A stretch of 64,000 nucleotides of DNA from Nicotiana tabacum (GCF_000715075.1 NC_134101.1:195134103-195198102), one strand, 5' to 3'. Positions 21,601 to 34,499 are shown, counted from the stretch's first letter. Program-made: numbers and translations. Notes: generated by a model from the letters alone, not told the origin.

Positions 21601-23632
21601 ATTTCAGAAGCTCATGACAGCTTTGACCACAACCCCAATTTTGATACTGCCTACAGGTTTGGGGTCTTATATGGTCTATTATGATACCTCGAGGGTTGGC
21701 CTTGGAGCGGTATTGATGCAGGACGGTAGGGTGATTGCCTACGCGTCTATAAAGTTGAAGATACATGAGAAGAACTACCCTGTTCACGACCTTGAGTTAG
21801 CTACCATTGTTCACGCCCTAAAGATTTGGCACCATTATTTATACAGGGTTCCCTGTGAGATTTATACTGACCATCAGAGCTTGCAGCACTTTTTCAAGCA
21901 AAAGGATCTAAATTTGCTCCAGAGGAGGTGGTTGGAATTGCTAAAGGACTATGATATCACTCTTTTGTATCACCTGAGCAAGGCCAATGTGGTGGCTGAT
22001 GATTTGAGTCATCGGGCATAGAGTTTGGGGTGTTTGGCTTATTTACCAGCATCAGAGAGGCCTATGGCGATGGATGTTCAGGCCTTAGCCAACCAGTTTG
22101 AGAGATTGGATCTTTCAGAGCCCAATCGGGTTCTAGCTTGCATGGTTTCTCGGTCTTCCTTATTTGATCGTATCATGGAGCGACAGTATGATGACCCTCA
22201 TTTGCTTGTCCTCAAGGACAAGGTTCAACATGATGATGCCAAAGATGTGACTATTGGTGATAATGGGGTATTGAGGATGCAGGGTCAGATTTGTATACCC
22301 AATGTTGATGGGCTTCGGGAGTTGATTCTGGAAGAGGCCCATAGCTCACGGTATTCCATTCATCAAGGTGCCATGAAGATGTATTAGGATTTGAGACAAC
22401 ACTGCTGGTAGAGGCAGATGAAGAAAGATATAGTTGGATTCGTAGCTCGATGTCTCAACTGCCAGCAGGTGAGTATGAGCACCAGAGACCAAGTGGGTTG
22501 CTACAGCAGATAGAGATCCCAAAGTAAAAGTGGGAGCGGATCACCGCGGACTTTGTAGTTGGGCTCCTACAGACTTTGAGAAAGTTCGATGCTATTTGGT
22601 TGGTTGTGGATCGGCTAACCAAGTCTGCTCATTTCCTTCCTGTGTGTACTACTTATTTCGGAGCGGTTGGTGGAGATATATATCCGGGATATTGTTCGTC
22701 TGCATGGTATTCCAGTGTCTATCATTTTGGATAGAGGTACACAGTTCACATTACGGTTCTGGAGGGCCGTTCAACATGAGTTGGGTACTCGGGTGGAGTT
22801 GAGTACATCATTTCACCCTCAGATGGACGAATAGTCCAAGCGCACTATTCAGATTCTTGAGGATATGCTTCGTGCGTGTGTGATTGATTTTAGAGGGTCT
22901 TAGGATCCGTTTTTGCCATTGGCAGAGTTTGCTTACAGCAACAGCTATTAGTCCAGCATTCAGATGGCACCGTATGAGGCTTTATATGGGAGACGGTGTA
23001 AATCCCTGGTGGGTTGGTTTGAGCCTAGTGAGGCCAGATTGTTGGGCATAAACCTAGTTCAGGAGGCTTTAGAGAAGGTTAAGGTGATTTAGGATTGACT
23101 CCACACAACCCAGTCCAGACAGAAGAGTTATGCGGACCGGAAGGTTCGTGATCCTATATGGTTGGAGAGCAAGTTTTGCCTTGGATTTCTCCTATGAAGC
23201 GCGTCATGAGATTCGGGAAGAAAGGAAATTTGAGTCCGAGATTTATTGGCCCTTTTGAGATATTGAGGCGGTTTGGGGAGGTTGCTTATGAGCTTGCCCT
23301 ACCTCCCAGCTTGGCCGGAGTTCATCCGATATTCCATATTTTGATGCTCCGAAAGTATCATGGTGATCCACCGCACGTGTTGGATTTCAGTTCAGTCCAG
23401 TTGGACAAGGATCTATATTATGTTAAGGATCCAGTGGCAATATTGGACAGGCAAATTAGAAAGCTGAGGTCAAAGAACATTACATCCGTGAAGGTTCAGT
23501 GGCGGGGTCAACCGGTCGAGGAGGCGACTTGGGAGACCGAGCAGGATATGTGCAGTCGTTACCCTAATCTTTTCAGTACTTTAGATATGTCTCTATGCTC
23601 GTTCGAGGACGAACGAATGTTTAAGTGTAGGA
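21601..23632 (+). pseudogene. Gypsy-2 RNase H, integrase and chromodomain
   Basis: RNase H is the best kept part ([55 protein letters not shown]), ending in TAG at 22019. Integrase follows with the zinc domain (SSRYSIHQGAMKMY, an in-frame TAG at 22384, then CLNCQQ), catalytic core ADFVVGL, DRLTKSAHF and LDRGTQFT, and several stops. The C-terminus has [19 protein letters not shown], then a chromodomain with KVQWRGQPVEEATWE near 23480-23550. Chromodomains direct integration into heterochromatin. A purine-rich stretch (GTAGGAGGA) abuts the 3' LTR as polypurine tract. Confidence 0.88.
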
Positions 23633-23635
23633 GGA

Positions 23636-26503
23636 TGTGACGACCCGGACGGTCGTCTTAAGATTAATGCTCCAATCCCCTATTAACTGCTTTCCCCAAG
23701 TTTATTTCTGCTATTTTGATTTACCGGGATGTTCGATTTTCAGGTTCGGAGAGTTTTGGGACACGTAGTCCCTAAATGAGAGCTTAAGTGTTGGAAAGTT
23801 GACCGTAGTCGGAACAAGGTGAAGACGGACTTGGAATGGAAATCTGATAGTTCCGTTGGGTGATTTTGGGCTTAAGGGGCGTGTTCAGATTGTGTTTTGG
23901 AGATCCGTAGCTAATTTAGGCTTGAAATGCCGGAAGTTGAATTTTTGAAGTTTCCGGTCCGTTAGTGAGATTTTGATTAGAGGGTTGGAATGGAATTCCG
24001 GAAGTTGGAATAGCTCCGTAGTGTTGAATGTGATGTGTGTACAAAATTTTAGTCCATTCGGATGGGGTTTGATAGACTTTTTGATCGAAAGCGTATTTTG
24101 AGAATTTTGAAGTTCTTAGGATTAAATCCATGGTTAATTCAAGGTTTCGATGTTGTTTTAGGTGTTCTAAGGATTGGTACAAGTTTGGATAATTGTTTGT
24201 GACTTGTTGGTGCCTTTGGTTGAGGTCCCGGGGGCCTCAGGGTGAATTCAGATGGTTGATGGAAGGATTTGGAGTTTGAAGTTTGCTGCAACAACTGGTC
24301 TTTTGTCATAACCGCACCTGCGGTTTGGGTCCTGCAGGTGCGGAGATGCAGAAGCGGCGGATCAAGCACAAATGCGGATTTGGGGAGGATCAGCAGGTTC
24401 CGCAGATGCAAGTAATTCACCGCAGAAGCGGTACCGCACCTGCAGAAGGATAACCGCATATACGGAATTTGGCCATTTCTTCAGGAACCGCAGAAGTGGT
24501 GATAATACCGTAGAAGCGGTACCGCATCTGCGGAAATTGGCCCTTTAATGAAAAGTCGTAGATGGCCCTTTAATGAAAAGTCCCAGGGCCACAGATGCGG
24601 TCCCAGGGCCACAGATGCGGCAATCGCTAGGCAGAACATATAAATTTTTGCCTTCGCGAAATTTAGCCATTTTTCATCTTTTTCATAACGGGAAGAAGCT
24701 TGGGGAGCACTTTTCAAGAGAGATTTTCAGAGGTGTTCATTGGTGTAAGGTCTTTGGTCCCTAAACTCGTTATTGGAATGATTTTTATCAATTTAAGCAT
24801 GAAAAGTTAAAGAAAAACAGTGGTAATTGAGGGGGTTAGAGCTTGTCTAACTGGAGACCTTTGAGTGATGATTTGAGGGACAAATTGAGGTCCGATTTTG
24901 GTACTTTTGATATGACTGAACTCGTGAGAGTGCGAGGTTTCTGGAAATATAAATTTTACACGATTTCGAGACGTGGGCCCGAGAGGCATTTTGGTCATTT
25001 TACATAATTTTGCGTATTAGCTTAGAATTTAATTGTAGAATCAGTTACTTGAAGTGTTATTTACATTATGCAATTGAATTGAATAGATTTGAGACATTTG
25101 GAGTCGAGTACTCATGGCAAGAACGTGGTCTCGAGTTAATTTTGGGCCGGTTCAAGGTAAGTGACTTGTCTAACCTTGTGTGGGGGACCTTCCCTTTAGG
25201 ATTGGTATATTTGGTAATTGAAATGCCTTGTACGTGAGGTGACGAGTGCGTACTTATGCTAATTGTTGGAAACCTTATTTTTCTTTTAGTAATTACTAGT
25301 ATGTTTCCTTTCCTGTTTCTACTACTTGCACTATTAAGCCTGTTGTTCGCATAGGAAAGCATGTCTAAGTGACTTACTTGCTTTAATTGCTTAACCCGCC
25401 TTACCTGAATTCTGTGCAGCATGCTAGGATAGAATCACTGGTTGCCTTAATATTAAGTTTTGTCATTTCTGTATATTTTTCTGTTGCTGCTGTGTATTTA
25501 TTTTGAGACTATGGATGTGGGATTCTGGTAGCTCCCCCTTGTCTGTTTATTTTGAGACTACGGATGTGGGATTCTGGTAGCTCCCCTTTGCCTGTTTATT
25601 TTGGGACTACGGATGTGGGATTCTGGTAGATCCCCCTGTACAGCTATATGGAACTACGGGAATGCACCCGGTAGATTCCCCCAGTACTGGGTATTAACAT
25701 TTGGGACTACGGAACGAGATTCTGGTAGATTCTCGCGCACTATGAGTTGGACTACGGGACGAGATCCCGGGAGATCCATTGGATATGTACATATAGGACT
25801 ACAGGACGGTATCCTGGGAGTTCCCCGATTGTTATTATTGGTGCTGAGCTGTATTTCTTTTTCGTGTTTACCTAACTTCTGTATAGTTGTTGTTGTCCTA
25901 TACATCATGTGTTATTTTACTACTGTACTTATTTATACTGTTTTGTTCTATGCTATTGATCTTTATATTTTGTTTAACCTCAGTAGGGCCCTAACCTTCC
26001 TCGTCACTACCTAACCGAGGTTAGGCTTGGCACTTACTGAGTACCGTTGTGGTGTACTCATGCCCCTTCTGCACATGTTTTTCATGTGCAGATCCAGGTA
26101 CCACTACTTTAGGCCTACCATCCTTGAGGGAGGTGACTACTCTAGAGACTTCGAGGTACATCTGCCGCGTCCGTAGACCGAGAAGTCCCTTTCTATTCCT
26201 ACTTTTAGTATTTAGCCCTTCTGTACTTTTCTGTTATTATTAGACATTCCGGAGTTAGAGCTATGTAGTATTGATTTAGCTTGTGATTCGTGGGTTTCCG
26301 GGTCTTGAATTTACGTATTGGCATTGAGAGTTAAACATGGTGTAAGCCCAGTGGCATATTTAAACACTATTATTACTTTATCCTTGTTTTAAATTGTTTT
26401 ACTTCCGCAAATTTTGGTTTCTCTTCTACAATTTAGGCTTACCTAGTCGTAGATACTAGGTGCCATCACGATGGTTCACGGAGGGAGAACCGAGGTCGTG
26501 ACA
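23636..26503 (+). repeat. Gypsy-2 3' LTR
   Basis: Complete 2868-bp LTR, TGTGACGACC to GGTCGTGACA, following the polypurine tract. It contains the CpG-rich degenerate block at about 24310-24620 and the 49-bp tandem units at 25497-25810 with GGGACTACGGATGTGGGATT cores. Confidence 0.9.
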
Positions 26504-27595
26504 GTCATACGCTACACCTGCTTGTAAATACAAGATGCATTACGAGATAATACTCTCAACCACGGGATCAGCTGAAATTCAGCATTTCCATCCTGCAAAT
26601 ACAAGAAAAACTTATAGTTTTTCGAAGATAATTATAAAGAAGGTAATACCTTCAGATGAATGGGGAATCAGTACTCTTAAGGATCGAGAATACACTCATC
26701 CTGACCAGAAAGTCTCAGTTAAATTTAATTATTGGGACTATATAGAAAGTTTTAATAAAAATTTTCTTTACGAGAATCCTAATAGGAAACACTCGTGGTT
26801 TATCAAGCTCTGTTCTAATATGAACAATCAACAAGTTCCAAATTGGTTCTTTAAATGGTGGAAATTATATGGTCCATTACTAGAAATACTTCCTCCTATG
26901 TTCAAAAGTTTATATACTCAATGGGTAGATATATCTCCCAAAATCAATTCACTACAGAAAGATAATATCTCTAAAATGGCATAATAGTCATGTATTTCTT
27001 TATAGAATTCTCAATTCCATGGCTAATGAAATGGGATGTTCAAACTAGTTATACCGAAGAAGGAATTCCTTGCCTTCAAAGAATTGTTTATAACAAGTTT
27101 TGGACTAAGCTAGTCCAGCCAGATCATCAAGGAAAGATTTATGGGGAAGATTTAATAAATCAAATCAAGGCCAAGATTGAAGAGTATAAAGACCAAAAGG
27201 TAACAAATATTGATGCAGTAGAATTAAGCCCCTTCCAGCAGGTTACCAGGAAGCTCCAAATGAAAAAGGGAGCTATATCCAAAAGGAAATCCTCACTTTA
27301 TATTTTGAGGAAATAAAGAAAGATTTAGACAAGAATTTTGAAACAGAAATTGGAGATGATATATCAATGACCTCCATTGGAAATACTTCAGATGAAGAAG
27401 TCTGTGCAGCAGGTGAAACACATAGCAACTCTGGCACATAAGTGAATATTGATGAAATTGAGGACTTCCTTGCAAAATTGAAGGAAAGTGCCGAAGAATC
27501 TTTGGGGAAAAAAACAACAAGGGAAAGAACAAGGCTTGAATTATTGAAGGCCCCACAGATCAATTATCGGGGCAATAGAAACAAGCAACTTTAAT
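26504..27595 (+). pseudogene. V1 ORF2, 3' part
   Basis: Continuation of ORF2 after gypsy-2. The first stretch is open to 26984 and is rich in aromatic residues (NYWDYIESFNKNFLYENP, QQVPNWFFKWWKLYGPL, FKSLYTQWVDISPK). A frameshift near 26985 leads to YFFIEFSIPWLMKWDV and CLQRIVYNKFWTKL, a further shift near 27290 to a charged C-terminus (EIKKDLDKNFETEIGDD, FLAKLKESAEESLG), with one internal TAA, ending at 27593-27595. No known domain is recognised; florendovirus-type ORF2 is the nearest match by position. Broken by at least two shifts and one stop. Confidence 0.65.
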
Positions 27596-28298
27596 AAAGA
27601 AGCGGACCCCTCCATCATCACAAGGAATCTACTTTTATAAAGTAGTCTGTCCGTTAGCAATTATAAGTGCTTTTATTTTATATCTTGTTGGCCATGTGTA
27701 AATCATTTTTGTCAGCCACAGAAATGTTTTAGTTTTGTTTGATTGTAACTGATCCATTATATAAGGATCACTTCATTACTTAGAGAAGCAGGCATTAGCC
27801 AACGCTCTCCCTTCTCTCTATCTTCTATCTACTCTTATAAAGAAACCCTATGTAGTCTTTTGAATAAGAAATAAAAATCAAAAAGGTCATTTGGCCAGAA
27901 ATCCAGTGGTCTCGGGTATCATATTCTACTATTCTCTATTTACTTATTTATTTTGCAGTACTATTCATCCTAAATGATAGGCTAATCAAGTAAGTGTTAG
28001 ACTTAGTATTCATAAGCTATTTACGAAGCATGTTTTGTAGCTAAGAGTCTACTGTATCACCTGATGAGGTTATAGGTTAAGAATTGTTTAGACCAGGCAG
28101 TTACCAATTTTGACAGTAAACCTTGGTTAGGAAAACTAACCGGTGGTGCTCGGTTAAACCCATTTAGTCAGAGTGGACGTTGAAGGGTTGTGAGGAGCAC
28201 CCTGGTTTAAGGTTTACCTAGAGGTTAGTAGCTAGCCAGGGCTGAAGTTCTGATAATTTATTCCTGGAACCTCATCGGAAGCGATCCTTAGCCCCTAT
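27596..28298 (+). promoter_or_regulatory. V1 promoter and leader, copy B
   Basis: Fuller of the two V1 control regions, directly upstream of the primer site and movement-protein start. TATA box ATTATATAAGG at 27756-27766 sits between GATCC and GGATC; a CT-rich stretch and an AATAAA (near 27870) follow. The leader of about 430 nt holds no convincing ORF. It would drive the single pregenomic RNA; being followed by three defective movement-protein copies, it cannot give a full virus from here. Confidence 0.75.
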
Positions 28299-28312
28299 TG
28301 GTATTAGAGCCA
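28299..28312 (+). promoter_or_regulatory. V1 minus-strand primer-binding site
   Basis: TGGTATTAGAGCCA matches the initiator tRNA-Met primer site of caulimovirids except for T in place of C at position 7. It lies 46 nt before the movement-protein ATG. Confidence 0.85.
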
Positions 28313-28357
28313 TGTTAGTAAAGAACCTTAGAAGCTAAGTCTAACACTACTTTCTTT

Positions 28358-29558
28358 ATGAATATCATTAGGAAGAAAACTACTGTTAAAAACAGTAGGA
28401 AAGAGGAATATGAATTACCCCAACAATTAGACCTGCTTAATAAGTGGACTATACCATTAGTCAAGACTAAGGTAATATACCAGTTAGGTATTTTGAAAAA
28501 ATAGGTTTCAAACAAGTAGTTAAAACTACTTAATAGACTATCACTGCAGATAGTGACGATGCTACATTTAGATTATTATCTGAAAGTGATTTAGCCCCTT
28601 ATAGGAATTAACATAGATTCATACATATATGCTTAATATAAGTCGCTTTTAAGCCACTTACTTTAAGAGGCTTACCTGAAAGCTTTATTGCAGCCCTCAG
28701 AGATGGCAGAAACCAGAACTGGAAAAGTCTCTTATAGGGACTGTGCAAACTAGTTTGGCCTATGGCCCTGTTTATTTTAATGCATATCCCAATTTGCAGA
28801 TTTCTCTTAATGATGAGAAATCTTTAAATGCTTTAATTCACAGCATTAAATTACATGGTTATGAATATTTGCCCGGTATAGAGGTTATATGTATCTGTTA
28901 TAGGATTTATTTCAAACCTTTATACACTTTGAATCCTATGTGCAAGATTATGGATTTCAAAAATGAAACCATTCTTATAGAAAACAACTTTGGTAAGTCC
29001 AAAGTAACCACCAATAGACCTATTAAATGGGATGAAATTGATTTCCCTAAAGAATGGGTCATAGAGGAAGCGTTTGCCCCTCGAAACACTGGTAATACTG
29101 AGGTTACAGAAATAGAACAAACCTCAAATGGCACTATTAAGATCAAGTTCAATGAACCCATGCATACTGATAATATCAGCTTATCATCTAGACTAACTAG
29201 ACCAAATTATTCTTATATCTCTCCAATTGAATATGTGGTGGATTTTTCATCTAAAGTATCCATATCTCAAATTAGAGAAACTAATAGAACTGATAATATC
29301 AGCATTGGTAGAGATAATATCGTCAAGGTTAATTCAGACCTTGAACCTACTGCATCCGAAATGGATTTTCAAATAGTGTTAATAATGGTTGAAAACCAAA
29401 TAGATTTTAGTCCGGGTTCACCGGAAAGAAAAATAATTTTAGAAGAATTTCTAAAACCCAGATAGGCTGTTTTCAGAAAATGGTTTCATGAAAGCATGAG
29501 CAGTAAATTAATCCAATTCTTTCGACATTACATAGAATGTTATGTACATAGACTATTT
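28358..29558 (+). pseudogene. V1 movement protein region, unit 1
   Basis: First of three tandem copies of the 5' part of the V1 polyprotein. It starts MNIIRKKTTVKN at ATG 28358 and carries the 30K-superfamily movement-protein core (SLAYGPVYFNAYPNLQISL, CICYRIYFKPLYT). It is broken by a frameshift near 28487, by stops near 28531 and 28609, and by a TAG at 29463. After the core comes the linker towards the coat domain (NISIGRDNIVKVNSDL). Movement proteins of this family enlarge plasmodesmata for cell-to-cell spread; this copy is dead. It ends at a unit junction near 29558. Confidence 0.85.
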
Positions 29559-29662
29559 TCTTAATGAATATCATTAGGAAGAAGTCTACTGTTAAAACAC
29601 TATTTTCTTAATGAATATCATTAGGAAGAACCTTAGAAGCTAAGTCTAACACTATTTTCTTA

Positions 29663-30674
29663 ATGAATATCAATAGGAAGAAGGTTACTGTTAAAAACAG
29701 TAGGAAAGAGGAATATGAATTACCCCAACAATTAAACCTGCTTAATAAGTGGACTATACCATTAGTCAAACGTAAGGTAATATACCAGTTAGGTACTTTT
29801 GAAAAAATATGTTTAACACAAGTAGTTAAAACTACTGAAGAGCTATCACTGTAGATAGTGACCATGCTACGTTCAGATTATTATCTGAAAGTGATTTAGC
29901 CCCTTATAGGGATTCACATAGATTCATACATATAGGCTTAATATAAGTCGCTTTTAAGCCACTTCTTTAAGAGGCTTACCTGAAAACTTTATTGCAGCTC
30001 TCAGAGATGGCATAAACAAGAACGGGAAAAAGTCTCTTATATGGACTGTGCAAACTAGTTTGGCCTATGGCCCTATTTATTTTAATGCATATCTCAATTT
30101 GCAAATTTCTCTTAATGATGAGAACTCGTTAAATGCTTTAATTCTCAACATTAAATTACATGGTTATGATTATTTGCCCGGTACAGAGGTTATATGTATC
30201 TGTTATAGGATTTATTTCAAACCTATACACTTTGAATCCTATGTGCAAGATTATGGATTTCAAAAATGAAACCATTCTTATAGAAACCAAATTTGGTAAA
30301 TCCAAAGTAACCACCAAAAGACCTATTAAATGGGATGAAATTGATTTCCCTAAAGAATGAGTCATAGAGGAAGCGGTTGCCCCTCTAAACACTGGTAATA
30401 CTGAGGTTACAGAAATAGAACAAACCTCAGCTGGCATTATTAAGATCGGGTTCAATGAACCCGTGCAGACTGATAATATCTGCTTATCATCTAGACTAAC
30501 TAGATCAAATTATTCTTATATCTCTCCAATTGATTATGTGGTAGATTTTCCATCTAGAGCATCCACATCTCAAATTAGAGAAACTTATAGAATTAATAAT
30601 ATCAACATTGGTAGAGATAATATCGTCAAGGTTAATTCGGACCTTGAACCTACTGCATATGAAATGGATTTTTC
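29663..30674 (+). pseudogene. V1 movement protein region, unit 2 (left part)
   Basis: Second copy, starting MNINRKKVTVKN at ATG 29663. It has the same 30K core as unit 1 (SLAYGPIYFNAYLNLQISL) but is broken by stops in the first third (for example TAG at about 29850), a frameshift near 30225 and a TGA at 30358. At 30674 it is interrupted by gypsy-3 and resumes at 41035. Its 3' part is closer to unit 3 than to unit 1 (shared SPIDYVVDFPSRASTSQIRE). Confidence 0.82.
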
Positions 30675-33618
30675 TGTCACGACCCAATCCCCGAACCCGG
30701 TCGTGATGGCGCCTCTCACGGAGACAAGGCCAGCCAGACCAAAACGGAACACCTCTTTTAAACAGTTAATCATCATCAACAATAGTAACACATAATATAG
30801 TATTCATAAATTGCGGAATTTAACGATAATAACAGCAGGAACCGTCCCGACACAGCCCGAACCGGGGTGTCACAAGTCATGAGCTACTACAGAATCTGCT
30901 ATAGGTCTACAAAGTACGGAATCTAATACAACAGTCTGAAGAAAACATAAATGATAGAGGATAAGAGAGACAAGCGGCTGCGGACGGCAACAGCTACCTC
31001 GTAACTCCAAATCACTGCCTAGCCTGGAAGGAATCAGCGCTCAGGTGCGGACTCTGCTATACTTGAATCTGCACACATAGTGCAGGGAGTAATATGAGTA
31101 CTCCGACTCAGTGAGTAATAATTACAAATAATGGCTGAAAGTATGAAAACATGTAAATGCACAAAGCAATTCCATATCAAGCAGTAAAATCATTTAAAGC
31201 AGTAAATCAGTGAAGAAATCAAATGATATTCCTTTTTAAAACAAGTAAAACAGGTAATTTAATAGGTAATTAACAAGTAGAAATCCGCCCCTCGGGCACA
31301 GTATCAATCGCTCAGCATAGTATCAGCCCCTCGGGCTCACTCTTAGTATAGTATCATCCCATCGGGCTACCTCACAATCACTCAGCATAATAGTCAGCCA
31401 TTGTTACCTGACCAAATTGCATCATACAATGTTATTGTTACCACTGTTTCAAATCACATGGGTACCCGCGCTCACTGTGGGTGTGCAGATTCCGGAGGGG
31501 CCCCTTACGGCCCAAGCGCTATATCAAGCCACCTCGTGGCATCATCACTCAGCATATCCTCACATCACTCAAGCCACCGCATGGCATAAATAGTATCTCA
31601 GGCCCTCGACCTCATATCACTCAGCATATCCTCACATATGGCCCTCGGCCTCACTCAGTCCAGAAATCATCATAAGCCCCTTGGGCATTAGTAAAACAGT
31701 AGTTCTCAGCCCAAAACATGATGTAGAAATATCATTTAAGTTTCAAATCTGAGTAAAAGTGGCTAAGTTTGTAAAACAGTAGATATAAACAGGACTGAGT
31801 TCAAATAATAAGTCGAGTAGTGAGGAAACAGTGATAAAAAATCCTCGAGGGGTTCAAATAGTTGGCACGAAGCCCAAATATGGCAATCAGCCCAAATCAT
31901 GATGATAACAAATGAATTTCAGTCAACTATGCAGTAAAGTCATCAATCGGGATGGACCAAGCCACAATCCCCAGTTGTGAAAGACCCCACACTCATCATC
32001 CAACGTGTATCTTGCCTCAATATAGCACTACGATGTGCAATCCAGGGTTTCAAACCCTCAGGACATCATTTACAACCATGACTCACCTTGAAATGGCTAA
32101 TTCTCTAGCTCGCGACGCCTTTGCCCCTCGAATTGGCCTCCACGTGCATCGAATCTATCCAAAATCAGAACGAATACGTCACAATATGCTAAGGGAACAA
32201 AGCCCAAGCGAAAACATTCGAAAAATATCAAAAATCTCAAAATTAGCAAAACCCGAGCCTCGGGCCCACGTCTCATAATCGGGTAAAAGTTACATTTTTA
32301 GAATCCTCATACCCTCACGAGTCTAACCATACCAAAATTATCCAAATCCGATACCATTTGGTCCTTCAAATCATCATTTTACATTTTTAAAAGGTTTCAC
32401 AATTTTCTTCCCAAATTCCATCTCAAATCACGAATTAAATGATGAATTCAGTGATAGATTCATGTATTCTAGCCAAATCTGTGTTAAAATCACTTACCCC
32501 GATGAATTTCTTGAAAAACCATTGAAAAATCGCCAAAATCCGAGCTCTCTAGGTCAAAATATTAAATAAAACCCAAAACCTCGTATTTATATAGAGTACC
32601 CTTCAGGTCTTTTCACCGCAGCCGCACCCGTTTTTGTGCGGTCCGTGCGAGTTCAGAGACTGTAAAACTACAAGTCACCTCATGCGGCCTCGTCCCACTT
32701 CATGCGGCCCGCGTCTCACTCATGCGGCCGCACCCTATGGTCACGTGGTCGGCGTCGGTGAAGTTCAGAGAAGCTGCCAAACACATTCATGCGGCCACAC
32801 AACAACTTTGTGCGGTCCGCGCAAGTCTTCATGCGGCCGCATTCCGTCTTTGTGTGGTCCGCATCACCATGCGGTCCGCGTGAAGCCTACCGCGGCCGCG
32901 CCCCTGCAGTCCTCTTGGACCTGCTACAGCTGCTACAATTTTTTTCTGTTATATTTTTCAACTCCAAACTTCCCGTTAGCCATCCGAAATCACCCGAGGC
33001 CCTCCCGATACCTCAACCAAAAGCACCAACGCATCCTAAAACATCCTCCAAACTCGTTCCAATCCTCAAAACACCTCAGACAATATCAAAACCATCAAAT
33101 TACATCGAATTCAAGCCTAAGAACTCCAAGAACTCTTGAATTATGATTTCTTTCAAAAAGTCTATCAAATCTCGTCCGAATGACCTGAAAATTTGCGAAC
33201 ACATCCCAAATGACACAATGAAGCTGCTGCAACTCTCGGAATTCCATTCCGACCCTTTTATCAAAATCTCGCCTATCAACCGGAATTTGCCAAAATATCA
33301 ATTTTGCCAATTCAAGCCTAAATCTTCTCTACAACTCCAACACCCATTCCGATCGCGCTCCTAAGTCACAAATAACCTCCCGAAGCTAACCGAACCATCG
33401 GAACTCACTTTTGAGCCTTCTAACACATAAGTCAACATCCGATTGACTTTTCCAACCTAAGCCTTCTTAAAAGAGACTAAGTGTCTCATTTCTTACCAAA
33501 TCCTCTCCGAACTCGAACTAATAAACTCGATCACAAAACACATGGATAACGAAGCGTAAAGAAGCTAAAATGGGGAAATGGAGCGGTAACTCATGAGACA
33601 ACTGGCCGGGTCGTCACA
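30675..33618 (-). repeat. Gypsy-3 3' LTR
   Basis: 2944 bp. On the minus strand it runs from TGTGACGACC (33618) to GGTCGTGACA (30675). It carries a CpG-rich degenerate block (TGCGGCCGCA and TGCGGTCCGC-like units, 32615-32915) and GCCCCTCGGGC-containing tandem units near 31290-31390. Open frames inside follow the repeats and are not genes. Confidence 0.9.
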
Positions 33619-34499
33619 TCCTCCCCAACTTAAACAAACGTTCGTCCTCGAACGAGTCAAGAGACATACCTGAAGCCTCAAATAGATGAGGATATATGCT
33701 CCGTATCTCCCGCTCGGTCTCCCAGGTAGCGTCCTCCACGGACCGACCTCTCCACTGCACCTTCACTGAAGCTATATCCTTTGACCTCAACTTCCGAACC
33801 TGGCGACCCAAAATATCTACTGGCTCCACATCAAGGTCAAATCATCATCCAACTGAACCGTGCTGTAGTCCAAAACATGAGACAGATCCCCAATATACTT
33901 TCGGGGCATAGAAACATGAAATACCGGATGCACACTCGATAGGCTGGGTGGCAAAGCAAGCTCATAAGCCACCTCCCCAATCCTCCAAAGCACCTCAAAA
34001 GGCCCAGTGAACCGAGGACTCAACTTGCCTTTCTTCCCAAATCTCATAACACCCTTCATGGCGAAACCTTCAGCAAGACCTTCTCACCGACCATGTAGGA
34101 CACATCTCGAACCTTCCGGTCCGCATAACTCTTCTGATGCGACCGCGTTGTACGAAGCCTCTCCTGAATCACCTTCACCTTCTCTAAGGCATCCTGAACC
34201 AAATCTGTCCCCAATAGTCTAGCCTCGTCGGGCTCGAACCAACCAACCGGAGATCTACACCGCCTCCCATACAAAGCCTCATATGGAGCCATCTGAATAC
34301 TCGACTAGTAGCTATTGTTGTAAGCAAACTCTACAAGTGGTAGAAACCTATCCCATGAACCTCCAAAGTTAATAACACAAGCACGCAACATGTCCTCCAA
34401 TATTTGAATAGTACGCTCGGACTGTCCGTCCGTATGAGGATGAAATGCTGTTCTCAACTCTACCTGAGTACCCAACTCTCTCTGCACGGCTCTCCAAAA
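33619..34499 (-). pseudogene. Gypsy-3 integrase C-terminus and chromodomain
   Basis: Starts after a TAG that splits the integrase (FTS stop FWRAV). It carries the last part of the catalytic core (FHPHTDGQSERTIQILED with the catalytic Glu), [33 protein letters not shown], and a chromodomain with SVKVQWRGRSVEDATWE near 33700-33740. It ends close to the minus-strand polypurine tract (AAGTTGGGGAGGA) that abuts the LTR. Frames change between 34056 and 34305 and near 33820. Confidence 0.88.

Larger units (their letters stand above)
17261..26503 (+). mobile_element. Gypsy-2: chromodomain Ty3/gypsy element
   Basis: A 9.2-kb sense element inserted in V1 ORF2 with a 5-bp target duplication GTTAT/GTCAT (17256-17260 and 26504-26508, one mismatch). 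The 3' LTR is 2868 bp. The 5' LTR is truncated and fused to gag, so about 0.7 kb of LTR, the primer site and the Gag N-terminus are missing. The internal order is Gag, protease, RT, RNase H, integrase, chromodomain, which places it among plant chromoviruses (Tekay/Del-like). All genes carry stops and frameshifts. Confidence 0.9.

Noticed and set aside
32634..33146. A 170-codon plus-strand frame in the gypsy-3 LTR
   Set aside because: Antisense to the element and made of the CpG-rich repeat; the copy in the other LTR (40048-40431) is shorter and differently broken.
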